Positions 36,749 through 45,638 of a DNA stretch of 64,000 nucleotides are shown piece by piece (within the stretch, counting starts at the first letter, position 1; every line of letters begins with the position of its first letter). A model generated the notes under the pieces. The model searched no databases, was not told the DNA's origin, and was given only the letters and a program-made list of their open reading frames with translations. Origin of the DNA: Gallionella sp. Its GTDB lineage: Bacteria > Pseudomonadota > Gammaproteobacteria > Burkholderiales > Gallionellaceae. The stretch is taken from the NCBI GenBank assembly GCA_028710525.1, contig JAQTTY010000012.1, positions 1 through 64,000 on the forward strand, read 5' to 3'. The position numbers and the translations under genes were made by a program.

Positions 36749-39537
36749 AGCGTTTTCTTCTCCCGTTTCGCCTTTGGTGCGGCCTTGGCCGCCGCCGTCA
36801 TCTTGGTATAAAGCTCAAACAGCTTTTCCAGCCGCTCGGTGTCGTTCTTGAAACGGCGACCGATGTAGATACGCTCCAGCACCTCGTCGTTGCGCTCGTG
36901 GGCATGGCGCAGATTCTCCGGCATGGTGTCCGGGTCGTACAGGTCGGCGATGGTGGCGGGGAAATGCGCTTCGCGCGCCAGCAGGATGTTCTCGGCGCAG
37001 GCGGTCAGGTCGGCTTTGTTTTGTTCGGTGAGCAGGGGGACGGGGAAGGTGTTCCAGCCGAGGGTGTTGGAGTATGAAAAATCGGTGCGCATCCGCACGC
37101 AGACTGTGCCAATCCAGACCCAGTGCAGGCGCGAGGCGATCAGTGCCATATTCCAAAGTGGCGCGTCGTAAAGGGCGAAGTTTCGGTCGCCAACGATTGT
37201 GCTGCCATCAATTAGACCTACTGGCAAATAGGGGCGATTTTCAGAGCTAACCCGTGGAACAACGATGGTGGACGTACTGGATTGATGACGAATTTCAGAA
37301 AAGCGATACGGTGTATCGGCTTCCTGTTGTGTTTGCTTCTTTGGGCTTGCCAAGCGCATTTGGCAAACTCGATCAATGTGCAGTTGAATATCAGGAATTT
37401 TGGCTGCTTCTTTTGCATTGTCCGCATCTAACCAAAGACAAAATCGTTGTTTGCCATTGATGAATTCTTCCGAATTGGAAAAATTACGGATGAAAATATC
37501 TGCTTGTGGTGAGTGTTGAAGCAACTGCTCTTTCTCTTGAAAATTGAGAAATAAATGCCCCCCATCCACTGGCTTAGAGCCGAAGTCCATCTCCGCGATT
37601 TCAGTTAAGGGAATGGTAGATTTTTCAATCACCACATCCGCCCCCGCTACCAAGTAGGCGTTGATAAAGTTTGCTTGTTTTTCTATTGTTGCACCGTCAT
37701 CCGTTACGGAATACAGGCGGCGCGGTATTTTACTTTGCGACGACACTCCCACAATCACTACCGTTACGCCAGCGTTGTGGCTGGCAAGGTTTGCCCATTT
37801 GAACGAGGTATGGGCAAAGCTAATTTGATTGCCCGTTTTGAAAATCAACGGCCAGAGAATGGGCACTTGCTGCCCTTGGCAAATTGAATTGGTGGAAACG
37901 AATGCGGCAGTGGTTGGCGTGCGAGTGCCGTAGTCGGCGGCTTTCATAAACCAGCCTGCCACATAATCCAAAGATTTCCACGTTTTGCAACGGTGGTCGA
38001 AAATCGCTTCGAGGTCATTTTTTTGCTCGGCAGATTGCCATGTACTCCCCAGATACGGCGGATTCCCACAGATATAAGTTTCGCCGCCTTCGTTCGCAAA
38101 ATCCATTTCAGTTTGATCCAGCGGCGTGCCAAACAAATCATCCGCCACAACCTTCACGCCCGTCCCTGTAGGTGGGCAAATACTCAACCAATCTAGCCGC
38201 AATGCATTGCCGCAAATGATCCAGTTTTCTTTGGAGAGTGGCAGGAACTCCAGCAGTGCATCCCTTTGCCCGCGATACAGCACGTCGCATTGAAACTCGG
38301 CAATGATGAGCGCCAGCCGCGCGATCTCCGCCGGGAAGTCGCGCAGCTCGATACCGCGAAAGTTGGTCAGCGGAATTTCACTACCCTGATTAGATTCATC
38401 CCGGCGGCGGTTTATTTCCGCCTCGATCTCGCGCATCTGTTTGTAGGCGATCACCAGAAAATTTCCCGAACCGCAGGCGGGATCGAACACGCGGATACGC
38501 GCCATGCGTTTACGCAGATTCAGCAGTTTGATTTTGTTATCGCCAGCATCATTCAAAGTGGCGCGCAGGTCATCCAGAAATAAGGGATTCAACACCTTGA
38601 GGATGTTGGGCACGCTGGTGTAGTGCATGCCCAGTGCGCCGCGCTCTTCGTCGTCGGCCACCGCCTGAATCATGCTGCCGAAGATGTCGGGGTTGATCTG
38701 TTGCCAGTTCAAGTTGCCTGCATGAGTCAAATACGTGCGTGCCATGCGAGTGAAGCGCGGCACCTCAGTGCTACCAGAAAACAGGCCGCCATTCACATAG
38801 GGGAATCCATTCGCCCAGTTTGGCAAACGTGGCTCTGCATTACCGCGTTCAGCCACCTTGATGTTCATGGCGCGGAAGATGGCTTTCAGTACCTCGTGGG
38901 TATTGGAACCGTCGCGCTCGCTCATCTGCTCGACGGTCTGGGTGAAGAGACCCACGCCATTGAATATATCGGTATCTTCAGCAAAGAAACAAAACACCAG
39001 CCGCGCCATAAAGTGGTTCATGTCGGCGCGGCGCTCGTCTTTTGCCCATTCTGGATTTTCATTCAGCAATTCGACGTAGAGCTTGTTTAGCCGCGCAGTA
39101 GCACGTACGTCGATGGGGTTGTCCCTGATCTCCTTGATGGTAGATATACCCGCCAGCGGCAGGAAGAAGCCGAAATGGTTGGGGAAGTCGGTATAGGCAC
39201 AGGCAATAGTTTCACTGCCCGCCAAATCTTCGGCCTCAAGGGTCTGCCCATCGGTGGCGAGGATGAATTTTGCTTTGGCTTTTGTGGTGGCGGGGCTGGC
39301 GCGCAACGCCTTGAGGGTCTCGCCTACGCTACCCGTTTCGCATACTGCGATATGGATGTTATTGCGCTGAAGCACGCCATCCAGCACATCCGAGGCGTTG
39401 TTGTTGCCCGTACGCAGGCGCTTGAGTGCCGTGTCCTTATTGCCGAAAGCGGCCAAGAATGCGAATGGAAACTCAGCCGAGTCGAAGGGCTGAAGGGCCA
39501 GATCCGATATAGCTTCTTCTATTTCTACTGCATTCAT
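36745..39537 (-). CDS. MmeI-like adenine-specific DNA methyltransferase
   Basis: A 930-residue enzyme. A specific N-terminal domain (1-150) is followed by a helical spacer (HFMARLVFCFFAEDTDIF), then GMHYTSVPNILKVLNPLFL. The SAM motif FDPACGSGNFL has Asp352 and the catalytic NPPY is 492-495. A target-recognition region follows, then a C-terminal helical tail (PENLRHAHERNDEVLERIYI). This is the MmeI/type IIG architecture, but I see no PD-ExK nuclease at the N-terminus, so cutting must come from another protein. It is first in the four-gene minus-strand operon. Confidence 0.9.
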   Translation of the reverse strand: MNAVEIEEAISDLALQPFDSAEFPFAFLAAFGNKDTALKRLRTGNNNASDVLDGVLQRNNIHIAVCETGSVGETLKALRASPATTKAKAKFILATDGQTLEAEDLAGSETIACAYTDFPNHFGFFLPLAGISTIKEIRDNPIDVRATARLNKLYVELLNENPEWAKDERRADMNHFMARLVFCFFAEDTDIFNGVGLFTQTVEQMSERDGSNTHEVLKAIFRAMNIKVAERGNAEPRLPNWANGFPYVNGGLFSGSTEVPRFTRMARTYLTHAGNLNWQQINPDIFGSMIQAVADDEERGALGMHYTSVPNILKVLNPLFLDDLRATLNDAGDNKIKLLNLRKRMARIRVFDPACGSGNFLVIAYKQMREIEAEINRRRDESNQGSEIPLTNFRGIELRDFPAEIARLALIIAEFQCDVLYRGQRDALLEFLPLSKENWIICGNALRLDWLSICPPTGTGVKVVADDLFGTPLDQTEMDFANEGGETYICGNPPYLGSTWQSAEQKNDLEAIFDHRCKTWKSLDYVAGWFMKAADYGTRTPTTAAFVSTNSICQGQQVPILWPLIFKTGNQISFAHTSFKWANLASHNAGVTVVIVGVSSQSKIPRRLYSVTDDGATIEKQANFINAYLVAGADVVIEKSTIPLTEIAEMDFGSKPVDGGHLFLNFQEKEQLLQHSPQADIFIRNFSNSEEFINGKQRFCLWLDADNAKEAAKIPDIQLHIDRVCQMRLASPKKQTQQEADTPYRFSEIRHQSSTSTIVVPRVSSENRPYLPVGLIDGSTIVGDRNFALYDAPLWNMALIASRLHWVWIGTVCVRMRTDFSYSNTLGWNTFPVPLLTEQNKADLTACAENILLAREAHFPATIADLYDPDTMPENLRHAHERNDEVLERIYIGRRFKNDTERLEKLFELYTKMTAAAKAAPKAKREKKTL

Positions 39538-39725
39538 GGAGCATCTTGCCTGTGTAATTATTTCCGCTCGTGCCCGTCTGCTACTTAACGTCCGACGTAA
39601 CCCTGCGAGTGGCTACATTGTAAATGGTTGTTCGTGGGAGTTTGTCGTGTTTCGCATGCTAGCGAACAGGGATGGTCTGAGCTGCTAAATTAGCAGCGTG
39701 TCCTTCCAAATTTATCAGACATAGC

Positions 39726-40136
39726 TCACTGACATCGGGGCTGGAACAAGCCATACGCTCCGCTTAAATCCGTCGGAAGGCTGCGCGCACCCAGTCGTTC
39801 TTCATATGCCATCTCTCGCCGAATATCCGCCATCGTAAAAGGGATGTCGGGATATTCTTCGGGTAATAAAACGGTAGTGTGACTACGAATACCTTGTTCG
39901 TCTTCGGCTTCGGTTATGACCCACAGCGTCCAACCCTCTTCCAAGTGGTATTCAGAAAAGATACGGGAACCATCTCGTATGGCTCGTTCATTGCGCTGGC
40001 TATCATCTGCATTGAGCTCCCCCCAGTCACCCAGCGCATGGCGATCCAATAAGTCTTCCGGCAAGGTGTAACAAGCGGCTAAGACGACAAGCGCATGAGG
40101 CATCGTTTTAATCTTCCCCATTAAAAACTTGCTCAT
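39726..40136 (-). CDS. hypothetical protein (136 aa)
   Basis: A soluble 136-residue protein with conserved-looking stretches DLLDRHALGDWGELNADDS, RIFSEYHL and LWVITEAEDEQG. TTVLLPEEYPDIPFTMADI follows. Small proteins with this 'GDWGEL...N...G.RI.S.Y....LWVITEA' pattern occur in plasmids and islands; no function is established. The ATG at 40136 has GAGAGA upstream; the frame reaches a TTG at 40160. It is 188 bases upstream of the methyltransferase gene and may be transcribed with it. Confidence 0.75.
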   Translation of the reverse strand: MSKFLMGKIKTMPHALVVLAACYTLPEDLLDRHALGDWGELNADDSQRNERAIRDGSRIFSEYHLEEGWTLWVITEAEDEQGIRSHTTVLLPEEYPDIPFTMADIRREMAYEERLGARSLPTDLSGAYGLFQPRCQ

Positions 40137-40327
40137 TTTTCTCTCAATATCTCGTGTCAAAGATCACCGAATTATACGTATTTGCAATAGCGGAGAAGAA
40201 CTTTAATTACATTAAATCATTAACTTAAATTAACACCCAATTAACACTGCGTGATTCCATATTTTTCATGGAATCACGCCCCCAAAACACGCCCAAAAAA
40301 AAGTTACACCCAGTCGTCTCCCATTTG

Positions 40328-40492
40328 ACCATTGTCGCAAAGAACACCTCTTAGCATCCTTGGAACACTGCAAATCCGTTGCAAAGGCAACTTGATACCG
40401 TACCAAAGCCGCTTCAAAGACTCTTTAAAAGGATTTCAAACCAATCTCAAATCCGTCCTAAATCCATTTCAAATCCATCGCAAATCCACTTT
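40328..40492. repeat. left array of fifteen 11-bp repeat units (consensus YRAAYCCNTCY)
   Basis: The sequence divides with strict 11-bp period into 15 units, among them AAATCCGTTGC, AAAGCCGCTTC, AAACCAATCTC, AAATCCGTCCT, AAATCCATTTC, AAATCCATCGC and AAATCCACTTT. The units nearest the palindrome are the most alike and the outer ones decay. Eleven is not a multiple of three, so this is not a protein repeat. The matching right array at 40791-40889 is in inverted orientation. Confidence 0.85.
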
Positions 40493-40802
40493 GATTGGAG
40501 ATACAAAAGTACAGGGCAGGATGCCCGATAGGGCCCAAACGGCCCAATCCAGGTTTTGTCCAGCGCGATTGCTGCGCACTCTTTGCAGTTCACTCAGGGC
40601 TACGCCCCGAGACCCACCGTCCAATGATCCAGTTATTCAAAATCAATTGAGCCGTACTAAGAAATTAAGGTTGGGTCTAGAGGCGCAGCCCTGAGTCAGC
40701 GCGAGCACAAAGTGATCTAGCGGCCAAGTTTTCAATTACACCGCAAGGGGTACATCGGGCATCCTGCCCTGTACTTTTGTATCTCCAATCAAAGTGGATT
40801 TG
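40481..40802. repeat. 322-bp nested palindrome with perfect 49-bp inverted repeat
   Basis: Arms 40481-40529 and 40754-40802 are exact reverse complements over 49 nt, with a 224-nt spacer. Inside it, 40592-40616 and 40672-40696 form a second, concentric inverted repeat (22 of 25 matches, ACTCAGGGCTACG-type). The whole can fold into a long cruciform. There is no gene inside. It lies between the 136-aa ORF and integrase 1. Candidates are a miniature inverted-repeat element, a replication/transfer origin or a partition-like site. Confidence 0.88.
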
Positions 40803-40889
40803 AAAGGGTTCAGGACGAAATTGGGACAGGTTCGAGACAGAGCTAGGATGGGTTAGAGGTCAGTTTGAGACGGAATTAAGTCGGGGCAA
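40791..40889. repeat. right array of 11-bp repeat units, inverted to the left array
   Basis: About nine 11-bp units read outward from the right arm of the palindrome: GGACGAAATTG, GGACAGGTTCG, AGACAGAGCTA, GGATGGGTTAG, AGGTCAGTTTG, AGACGGAATTA and so on. Their reverse complements fit the same YRAAYCCNTCY consensus as the left array. The two arrays therefore converge on the palindrome. Confidence 0.8.
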
Positions 40890-40959
40890 AGCTCACAAAA
40901 GCGCTGGGGTTACCGCTGTTGCCGTAGTTGGAGGTGCAAATGTATGCGATTTGAACTTT

Positions 40960-42363
40960 TTAACGGTTCAAATTGGATGTGCTGAGTATGGCTTCCAGCC
41001 TAACTCCCAACTTACTCCACGCCTCGCGTTTTTCATCGGCGTAGTCGTCTAGCAAATACACGCGATCAATTTTGCTGCCGATGACGTGGTTCTGACAAAG
41101 ATTGATCACCTCACGGCTGACCTTCAATTTCTGCATCAGGGTTGCGCCGGTTCTGCGCAAATCGTGAGGCGTCCACTCCTCTTCACCGAGTACTAAGCTG
41201 TTATTCTCAACTCGGCATTTCAGCTTGCGTGTACGCGCCTTGAATTTGACTTGCCTATCACCCACCTGCTTGGTGACGGTCTTCTCACATACATGCCCCT
41301 CTTTGTAGCGCGCAGGGAAAGCCCATTCACTATCTCCTGTCAGTGCGTGGAGTTTTTTGAATTGAGCGAGTGTGAAGTCCGATAGATAAACAAGTTGATC
41401 ACATTTTCTGCCGCGTTCTCCCTTGGTGTTTTCTGCCGGAATAAACCATGTACGCTGCTCAAAATTGACGTGCTTCCATTCAGTCATCAGCAATTCACCG
41501 ATACGACAAATCGTCCCTAGACATAGCCACAAGGCGATCTGCGCTTCTTCTTTCAACGGACGTTCAGTGCCATATTTTTGCTGTGCTGCGGCGTAATCAA
41601 GTGCGGTGGTATTTAATATCGTTTGAAGCTTTACGATTTCTTCAATGCTCAGTTGCCGCTTACGCTCTTTGGTGTAATCTTTTGGGACAATTTGCCCGAT
41701 GTCCACCAGCTCGGCGGGATTGCCGTCAATCAATAAAGCGCGCCAAGGCTTACGCTTTTCAGCCCAGCGCAACATTTGCCCGATGTCCTTCGATAGTTCA
41801 ACCGCCGTGGCTGTCTTACCTGCGGCGATAATTGAACGGTACACATCGCGCAAATGGCTCTCGGTTAAATGTCGCACCTCTATGTCGCCCAGTAAGGGCA
41901 TGGCATGTTTACCGAACGACTGAGAAATGTATTTGTTACCATCGCTGCGACTCACACCATCCTTGATCCATAACTGGTAGAGGTCATTGAAGGTGAGAGA
42001 TGCGGTGCGCTTTTGCTCTTCTGCACGGATAACTTCATCGATAGCGGCCTGCGCCTCGATTTTGACAACCTTCTTATTGGCCCTGGGGTCAATGCCAGCC
42101 TTAACCAAATCACGCGCCTTGTTACGCTCCTCACGTATACCCATCATCTCGTTTGCAGGGTAAGAGCCGCAATAGTGCCAAGCAACCTTACCTTCCCATT
42201 TGAAGGCATAGCGAAAATGAATCGAGACTGCCCCCGAAGTCCTAACTTCTCCCGACAAGCCATCCCCATCGCTTAAGGTGTCACCCTTCCACTCTGGCTT
42301 AATCGCATCTAGCTCTTTGATGGTCCATCTAGAACCTTTTCCGGATTTTGGGTATCGAGTCAT
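40960..42363 (-). CDS. int: tyrosine-type integrase of island 1
   Basis: A 467-residue phage/P4-type integrase. The N-terminal DUF4102-like domain (TIKELDAIKPEWKGDTLSDG) is followed by a SAM-like core-binding region (FGKHAMPLLGDIEVRHLTES). The catalytic domain has Arg in TICRIGELLMTEW, HDLRRTGATLM and a Tyr in YLLDDYADEKR. Its 5' end faces the att copy at 42560, with tandem AGGGGGTAAAC sites between the two, as is typical of an integrase beside its own attachment site. Confidence 0.92.
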   Translation of the reverse strand: MTRYPKSGKGSRWTIKELDAIKPEWKGDTLSDGDGLSGEVRTSGAVSIHFRYAFKWEGKVAWHYCGSYPANEMMGIREERNKARDLVKAGIDPRANKKVVKIEAQAAIDEVIRAEEQKRTASLTFNDLYQLWIKDGVSRSDGNKYISQSFGKHAMPLLGDIEVRHLTESHLRDVYRSIIAAGKTATAVELSKDIGQMLRWAEKRKPWRALLIDGNPAELVDIGQIVPKDYTKERKRQLSIEEIVKLQTILNTTALDYAAAQQKYGTERPLKEEAQIALWLCLGTICRIGELLMTEWKHVNFEQRTWFIPAENTKGERGRKCDQLVYLSDFTLAQFKKLHALTGDSEWAFPARYKEGHVCEKTVTKQVGDRQVKFKARTRKLKCRVENNSLVLGEEEWTPHDLRRTGATLMQKLKVSREVINLCQNHVIGSKIDRVYLLDDYADEKREAWSKLGVRLEAILSTSNLNR

Positions 42364-42383
42364 TGTCTTCGTCTTAACTTGCC

Positions 42384-42407
42384 AGGGGGTAAACTAGGGG
42401 GTAAACC
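42384..42407 (+). repeat. tandem AGGGGGTAAACY, candidate integrase 1 arm sites (right)
   Basis: Two 12-bp units (AGGGGGTAAACT, AGGGGGTAAACC) lie 20 bp upstream of the integrase 1 start codon. They match the pair at 23025-23048 at the other end of island 1, in the same orientation. Confidence 0.65.
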
Positions 42408-42559
42408 AGCAGCTGGTTTTTATCGTATCACTTTAAACTGTATTGGACTTAACGCATGTCGCGTGCTACATTACAACAGCCTGATTTGTTTGGTATTATC
42501 AGTTTAATACAGTTCAAAGAAGTCCGATATAGATTTATTCCAATTCCTTCAATAACTTG

Positions 42560-42604
42560 CTACGAACCAAGGGGTAAGGAGTTCGAATCTCTTCGGGCGC
42601 ACCA
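42560..42604 (+). repeat. central att site (island 1 right / island 2 left boundary)
   Basis: A 45-nt copy of the tRNA-Arg 3' end with one mismatch to 22922-22966 (GGGGTAAGG instead of GGGGTCAGG). Only the 3' half of the tRNA is present, so it is not a functional tRNA gene. Confidence 0.92.
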
Positions 42605-42621
42605 TATTAAGTAGTAAGATC

Positions 42622-42654
42622 AATCGCTTAGCGTAACCCGCTAGGCGATTTTTC
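42622..42654 (+). terminator. intrinsic terminator after the central att
   Basis: The stem AATCGCTTAGCG / CGCTAGGCGATT (11 of 12 pairs) with a 5-nt loop is followed by TTTCTTTT, 17 bases after the att copy. It overlaps the stop codon of integrase 2 on the other strand. Confidence 0.75.
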
Positions 42655-43873
42655 TTTTCAGCAAAGTCATTGCGGGACTTTTGCGGGACTCGCCCCCGCA
42701 CACACGATTTGCAGCCTCAAGTAGCTCAGCCAACTCAGGTGCTGAATAGTGCGAAGTAATGTCACCATTCTTGTGCCCCAGCAGTACCTTCCGTGTTTCC
42801 AGTGGAACGCCTGCAGCTCTGAGACGCCTGCCAAAAGTGTGCTTCAGATCGTGCGGTCGGACATTGGCAAGACCCGGCAAGGCAGACTCCATGAATTGCT
42901 TCAACTCATCGGTAATCAAAATACCTCGCTGACCTTCACGCAACAACTCGGGTGGAATCGTTTTGCCAGCCGCGACGAATATTTTCATCGCCGCTCTGAC
43001 CCGCGCTTTACACCATGCTGAATTGTTGATGCTGCCAACTGGCTCGTCTTCAAAAGTAAAAACGCGCTCTGGATGTTTCCCCCTACAGCTTTCAACTACA
43101 GAGCGAGCCACCTCATTCAACACAACCAATCGATCCTCACCGTTTTTCACGCCTGAGTTTTCAGTTCGGCCACCGAAGTCTCCTGGAATTAGAAAAACGC
43201 TGGTGTCCAACTCGGGCACCTCGATTTCCCAATCCCACCTAAGGTGGCAAACTTCCTGCTCACGTGTTCCCGTATTGACCTTGAACAGAGCCATTCTCGC
43301 CAGATGCGCGGGTAACTCACGAAAGAAACCGCTTTGCTCTTCCCAAGACAACGGGTAAGGCTTGCGTGCATCATGAGTGGACTGCATAGAGATCAGTGGC
43401 GGAGTACCTAGCCACGTCAGACCATGCTCATCCCGCCACTTCCGTGATGCCAGATTCAAAATCCTGCGCACGATGCTCAAGGCGTTGTTGATACTCTTCG
43501 ACTTGATACCCGATGCACGTCTGGCAGTGATATACGGTTGCAGCGTACCGTCGTGCAACTTACTTAATGGCAATTCCCCGATGAAAGGGTCTAATGACTG
43601 CAGCATGTAGCCATCCGAAACTATGGACGCTTTATGCTGATTGTCATTCAGATACTTTGTCGCCGCGACTCTAAAAATGCGATCGGGTCTTACTCCATAT
43701 ACTGTTGCTTGGCGAACTTCTTCCAAGCGACGGACTAAATACCTTTGCGCTTCTTCTTCGTCGCACGTTCCACAGCTTTCGCAAATGCGTTGACCGTGGA
43801 CGATTTTGTCAACGTGCCACATACCGCCGGGCTTATCCGGCCTACGGTAGAGTCCTGGCATTCGTTTTCCCAT
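42641..43873 (-). CDS. int: tyrosine-type integrase of island 2
   Basis: A 410-residue integrase. The N-terminus is MGKRMPGLYRRPDKPGGMWH, and the catalytic domain shows Arg in VNTGTREQEVCHLRW, then PHDLKHTFGRRLRAAGV and GHKNGDITSHYS with Tyr. The box II position usually R is Lys (HDLK), a variant seen in related ICE/island integrases. The ATG at 43873 follows AAGGAGAAGAG; the frame is open to 43942 inside the HTH gene. Its 3' end lies 36 bp from the central att. Confidence 0.9.
   Translation of the reverse strand: MGKRMPGLYRRPDKPGGMWHVDKIVHGQRICESCGTCDEEEAQRYLVRRLEEVRQATVYGVRPDRIFRVAATKYLNDNQHKASIVSDGYMLQSLDPFIGELPLSKLHDGTLQPYITARRASGIKSKSINNALSIVRRILNLASRKWRDEHGLTWLGTPPLISMQSTHDARKPYPLSWEEQSGFFRELPAHLARMALFKVNTGTREQEVCHLRWDWEIEVPELDTSVFLIPGDFGGRTENSGVKNGEDRLVVLNEVARSVVESCRGKHPERVFTFEDEPVGSINNSAWCKARVRAAMKIFVAAGKTIPPELLREGQRGILITDELKQFMESALPGLANVRPHDLKHTFGRRLRAAGVPLETRKVLLGHKNGDITSHYSAPELAELLEAANRVCGGESRKSPAMTLLKRKIA
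42670..42691 (+). repeat. tandem TTGCGGGACTY, candidate integrase 2 arm sites (left)
   Basis: Two 11-bp units in tandem (TTGCGGGACTT, TTGCGGGACTC), 66 bp from the central att and inside the 3' end of integrase 2. The same 22 bp recur exactly at 58701-58722 near the right end of island 2. Confidence 0.7.
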
Positions 43874-44121
43874 TGCTCTTCTCCTTCCAATTTCAAAAGA
43901 GCGCCGGGCTGACCGTTGCGCTTCTTGTATACCTCCCACCACGTATCCAAGTCAAATCTGTCATATGCCACCCCTTGAATGCCGATAGGAACACTCACCA
44001 AATGTGGCTTAACTTCACGATTAAATCGATTGCGATCCATGCCAAGATAAGTCGGCGCATCCTTTGCTCGAATCACTCTCGGCAGGATGTCTATTCGGTA
44101 TGAATGCACTGAATTGCTCAC
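43735..44121 (-). CDS. AlpA/excisionase-like HTH protein overlapping integrase 2
   Basis: A 128-residue protein, MSNSVHSYRIDILPRVIRAK, then DAPTYLGMDRNRFNREVKPH and GIQGVAYDRFDLDTWWEVYK, which is the layout of small excisionase-like DNA-binding proteins. It ends in a Lys/Arg-rich tail. Its last 139 bases overlap the integrase start in another frame, so the two are coupled. Such a pair is the likely excision/integration control unit of island 2. Confidence 0.8.
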   Translation of the reverse strand: MSNSVHSYRIDILPRVIRAKDAPTYLGMDRNRFNREVKPHLVSVPIGIQGVAYDRFDLDTWWEVYKKRNGQPGALLKLEGEEQWENECQDSTVGRISPAVCGTLTKSSTVNAFAKAVERATKKKRKGI

Positions 44122-44145
44122 GTCAGCTAGGACACAAGATGATTT

Positions 44146-44901
44146 CTACCTTGATGCCTTAGCCATGTTTGGAGCTGATTTGGGTTGGCTAACTGCAATA
44201 GAGTTAATGCAAGCATGTGGCCATGCTTGTGCAAGCAGTTCAGTCACAGATAGGCCGGTATGCTTTATGCGCCTCAGATAGAACAGTTGCGATGGTGGCA
44301 TAGGTGGATTTTTTAGCGCGGCCCGCTTAATCTCGGCACGGTAGTGCTTAGCGAGCATGCCAATCTGCTTGCGGATTCCACTGAATCCGGGCATCGAATA
44401 TAGCTCGTAAAGCAGCCTACTCATCCGATCATGCGAACGGGAACGCACAACATCCGCAACGGAATTTTGCCAATCCTCGAAAGCTTCAGTTGTTATTCTC
44501 CAAGTCAGCTTGCTGTGGTCTGTTCCTTCTTTAGGCAAGCGAACTAGCTCAAATTGACCAACCTTGATGCGCTCATCGGGTTTCAGAGCATCCTTAAGTT
44601 TTTCTGCAGAGTGAACTGGATGCTTGCCTTGATTTTCTGGCGTGGACAATAACCACCAACGCACATTTCCATTCACATACCAAAGCACTGTCACCATGTT
44701 TCCGAGCCCGCAACTCTTGCGCCGTGCGCGAGTGTTTTTATCGGTGAATGCCAGATAGTTGTGTTCAAAAATTGCGAGCGTGTTCTTCAGCTTGACGATA
44801 GTGGTCGTTCCAGAAGCATGAGAGGTGTAGCCATTGCGCATGGCATCCTGCAGGCGCTGCATGACGATAGATCGGTTGGTATATATGATTGGCGATTGCA
44901 T
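44146..44901 (-). CDS. hypothetical island protein
   Basis: A 251-residue protein (MQSPIIYTNRSIVMQRLQDA, HASGTTTIVKLKNTLAIFEH) with a basic, helical C-terminus (KHYRAEIKRAALKNPPMPPS). The pattern of an N-terminal TNR..V..RL.DA segment and a following RRK motif is common in integrative elements, but no activity is known to me. The ATG at 44901 follows GGAAC; the longer frame to 45024 would overlap the divergent gene. Divergent from the 206-aa gene. Confidence 0.65.
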   Translation of the reverse strand: MQSPIIYTNRSIVMQRLQDAMRNGYTSHASGTTTIVKLKNTLAIFEHNYLAFTDKNTRARRKSCGLGNMVTVLWYVNGNVRWWLLSTPENQGKHPVHSAEKLKDALKPDERIKVGQFELVRLPKEGTDHSKLTWRITTEAFEDWQNSVADVVRSRSHDRMSRLLYELYSMPGFSGIRKQIGMLAKHYRAEIKRAALKNPPMPPSQLFYLRRIKHTGLSVTELLAQAWPHACINSIAVSQPKSAPNMAKASR

Positions 44902-45017
44902 AACAGCAGTTCCGTTATTTGATTGCCGAATCGTACGAATTTGGCTAGATTCAGCCCACGACAAAGTCCGGGACAAAATCCAGTCCAAAAAAGGTAGGAC
45001 ATCCAACGAGAAGAAAT

Positions 45018-45638
45018 ATGCCAAGTAAAATCAATGTCACGTCCTCACCAAGTGCATCTGCCTCATGGGGTATGCAGCTTATGCAAGAGATAAAACGCTC
45101 AAGCGCCTTGACCCATGAAGAGCTTTCCTCCGCGCTTGAGCCCGATGTTGAAATTCAGCCAGACCTTCTGTCGCACTACCTCTCAGGACAAAAAGAAATG
45201 GGGATGTCGCGCATGATTGAACTAGCCAATGCCGCAGTGATGCGCGGTTGGCATGGGCCGATGATTGACCTCATCGATTTTTTTGGCGATCAGGACATCG
45301 TTGCCGCCGATAGGGCAATGAATAAAATCGGCCGAGACATGCGAAAAGAACAAAGGCGCGCAAATGATTCCGCGATTACAAATATTCGAAAAGCGATACT
45401 TAACTTGCGAAAATCTGATTGGCCAACAGAAAAGATTCTGGCATTGATGATGCTGCTTGTAGCAGAAGATACGATTGAAGAGCGCATTGATTTTGGCGGG
45501 GTTGTGGATTTATTACCGCTGTTAGAACTGGTGCAAGCTAAGCCAGATCAGTATCCTGCGCTAGCTTGGGTAGAGTGCAAGCTGGTTGGCATGAATGAAG
45601 CAAATCCGACTAATTTCACACCCTCAGCCTCGGAATAG
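45018..45638 (+). CDS. hypothetical regulator-like protein (206 aa)
   Basis: The protein begins MPSKINVTSSPSASASWGMQ. Residues about 20-75 (LMQEIKRSSALTHEELSSAL ... LLSHYLSGQKEMGMSRM) look like a helix-turn-helix of the XRE kind, with DLLSHYLSGQKEMG as recognition region. The C-terminal half is helical. GAGAAGA precedes the ATG. It is divergent from the 251-aa gene and ends at a strong terminator, so it may repress the integrase-side operon. Confidence 0.6.
   Translation: MPSKINVTSSPSASASWGMQLMQEIKRSSALTHEELSSALEPDVEIQPDLLSHYLSGQKEMGMSRMIELANAAVMRGWHGPMIDLIDFFGDQDIVAADRAMNKIGRDMRKEQRRANDSAITNIRKAILNLRKSDWPTEKILALMMLLVAEDTIEERIDFGGVVDLLPLLELVQAKPDQYPALAWVECKLVGMNEANPTNFTPSASE

Noticed and set aside
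40332..40694. 120-aa plus-strand ORF
   Set aside because: It runs through the 11-bp array and the palindrome; an 11-bp period cannot encode a protein repeat and no ribosome site is present.
40328..40889. CRISPR array
   Set aside because: Units are 11 bp with no spacers and no cas genes are in the window.
42560..42604. second and third tRNA-Arg genes (also at 58815)
   Set aside because: Only the 3' 45 nt are present; D-arm and 5' acceptor strand are missing, so they are att copies.
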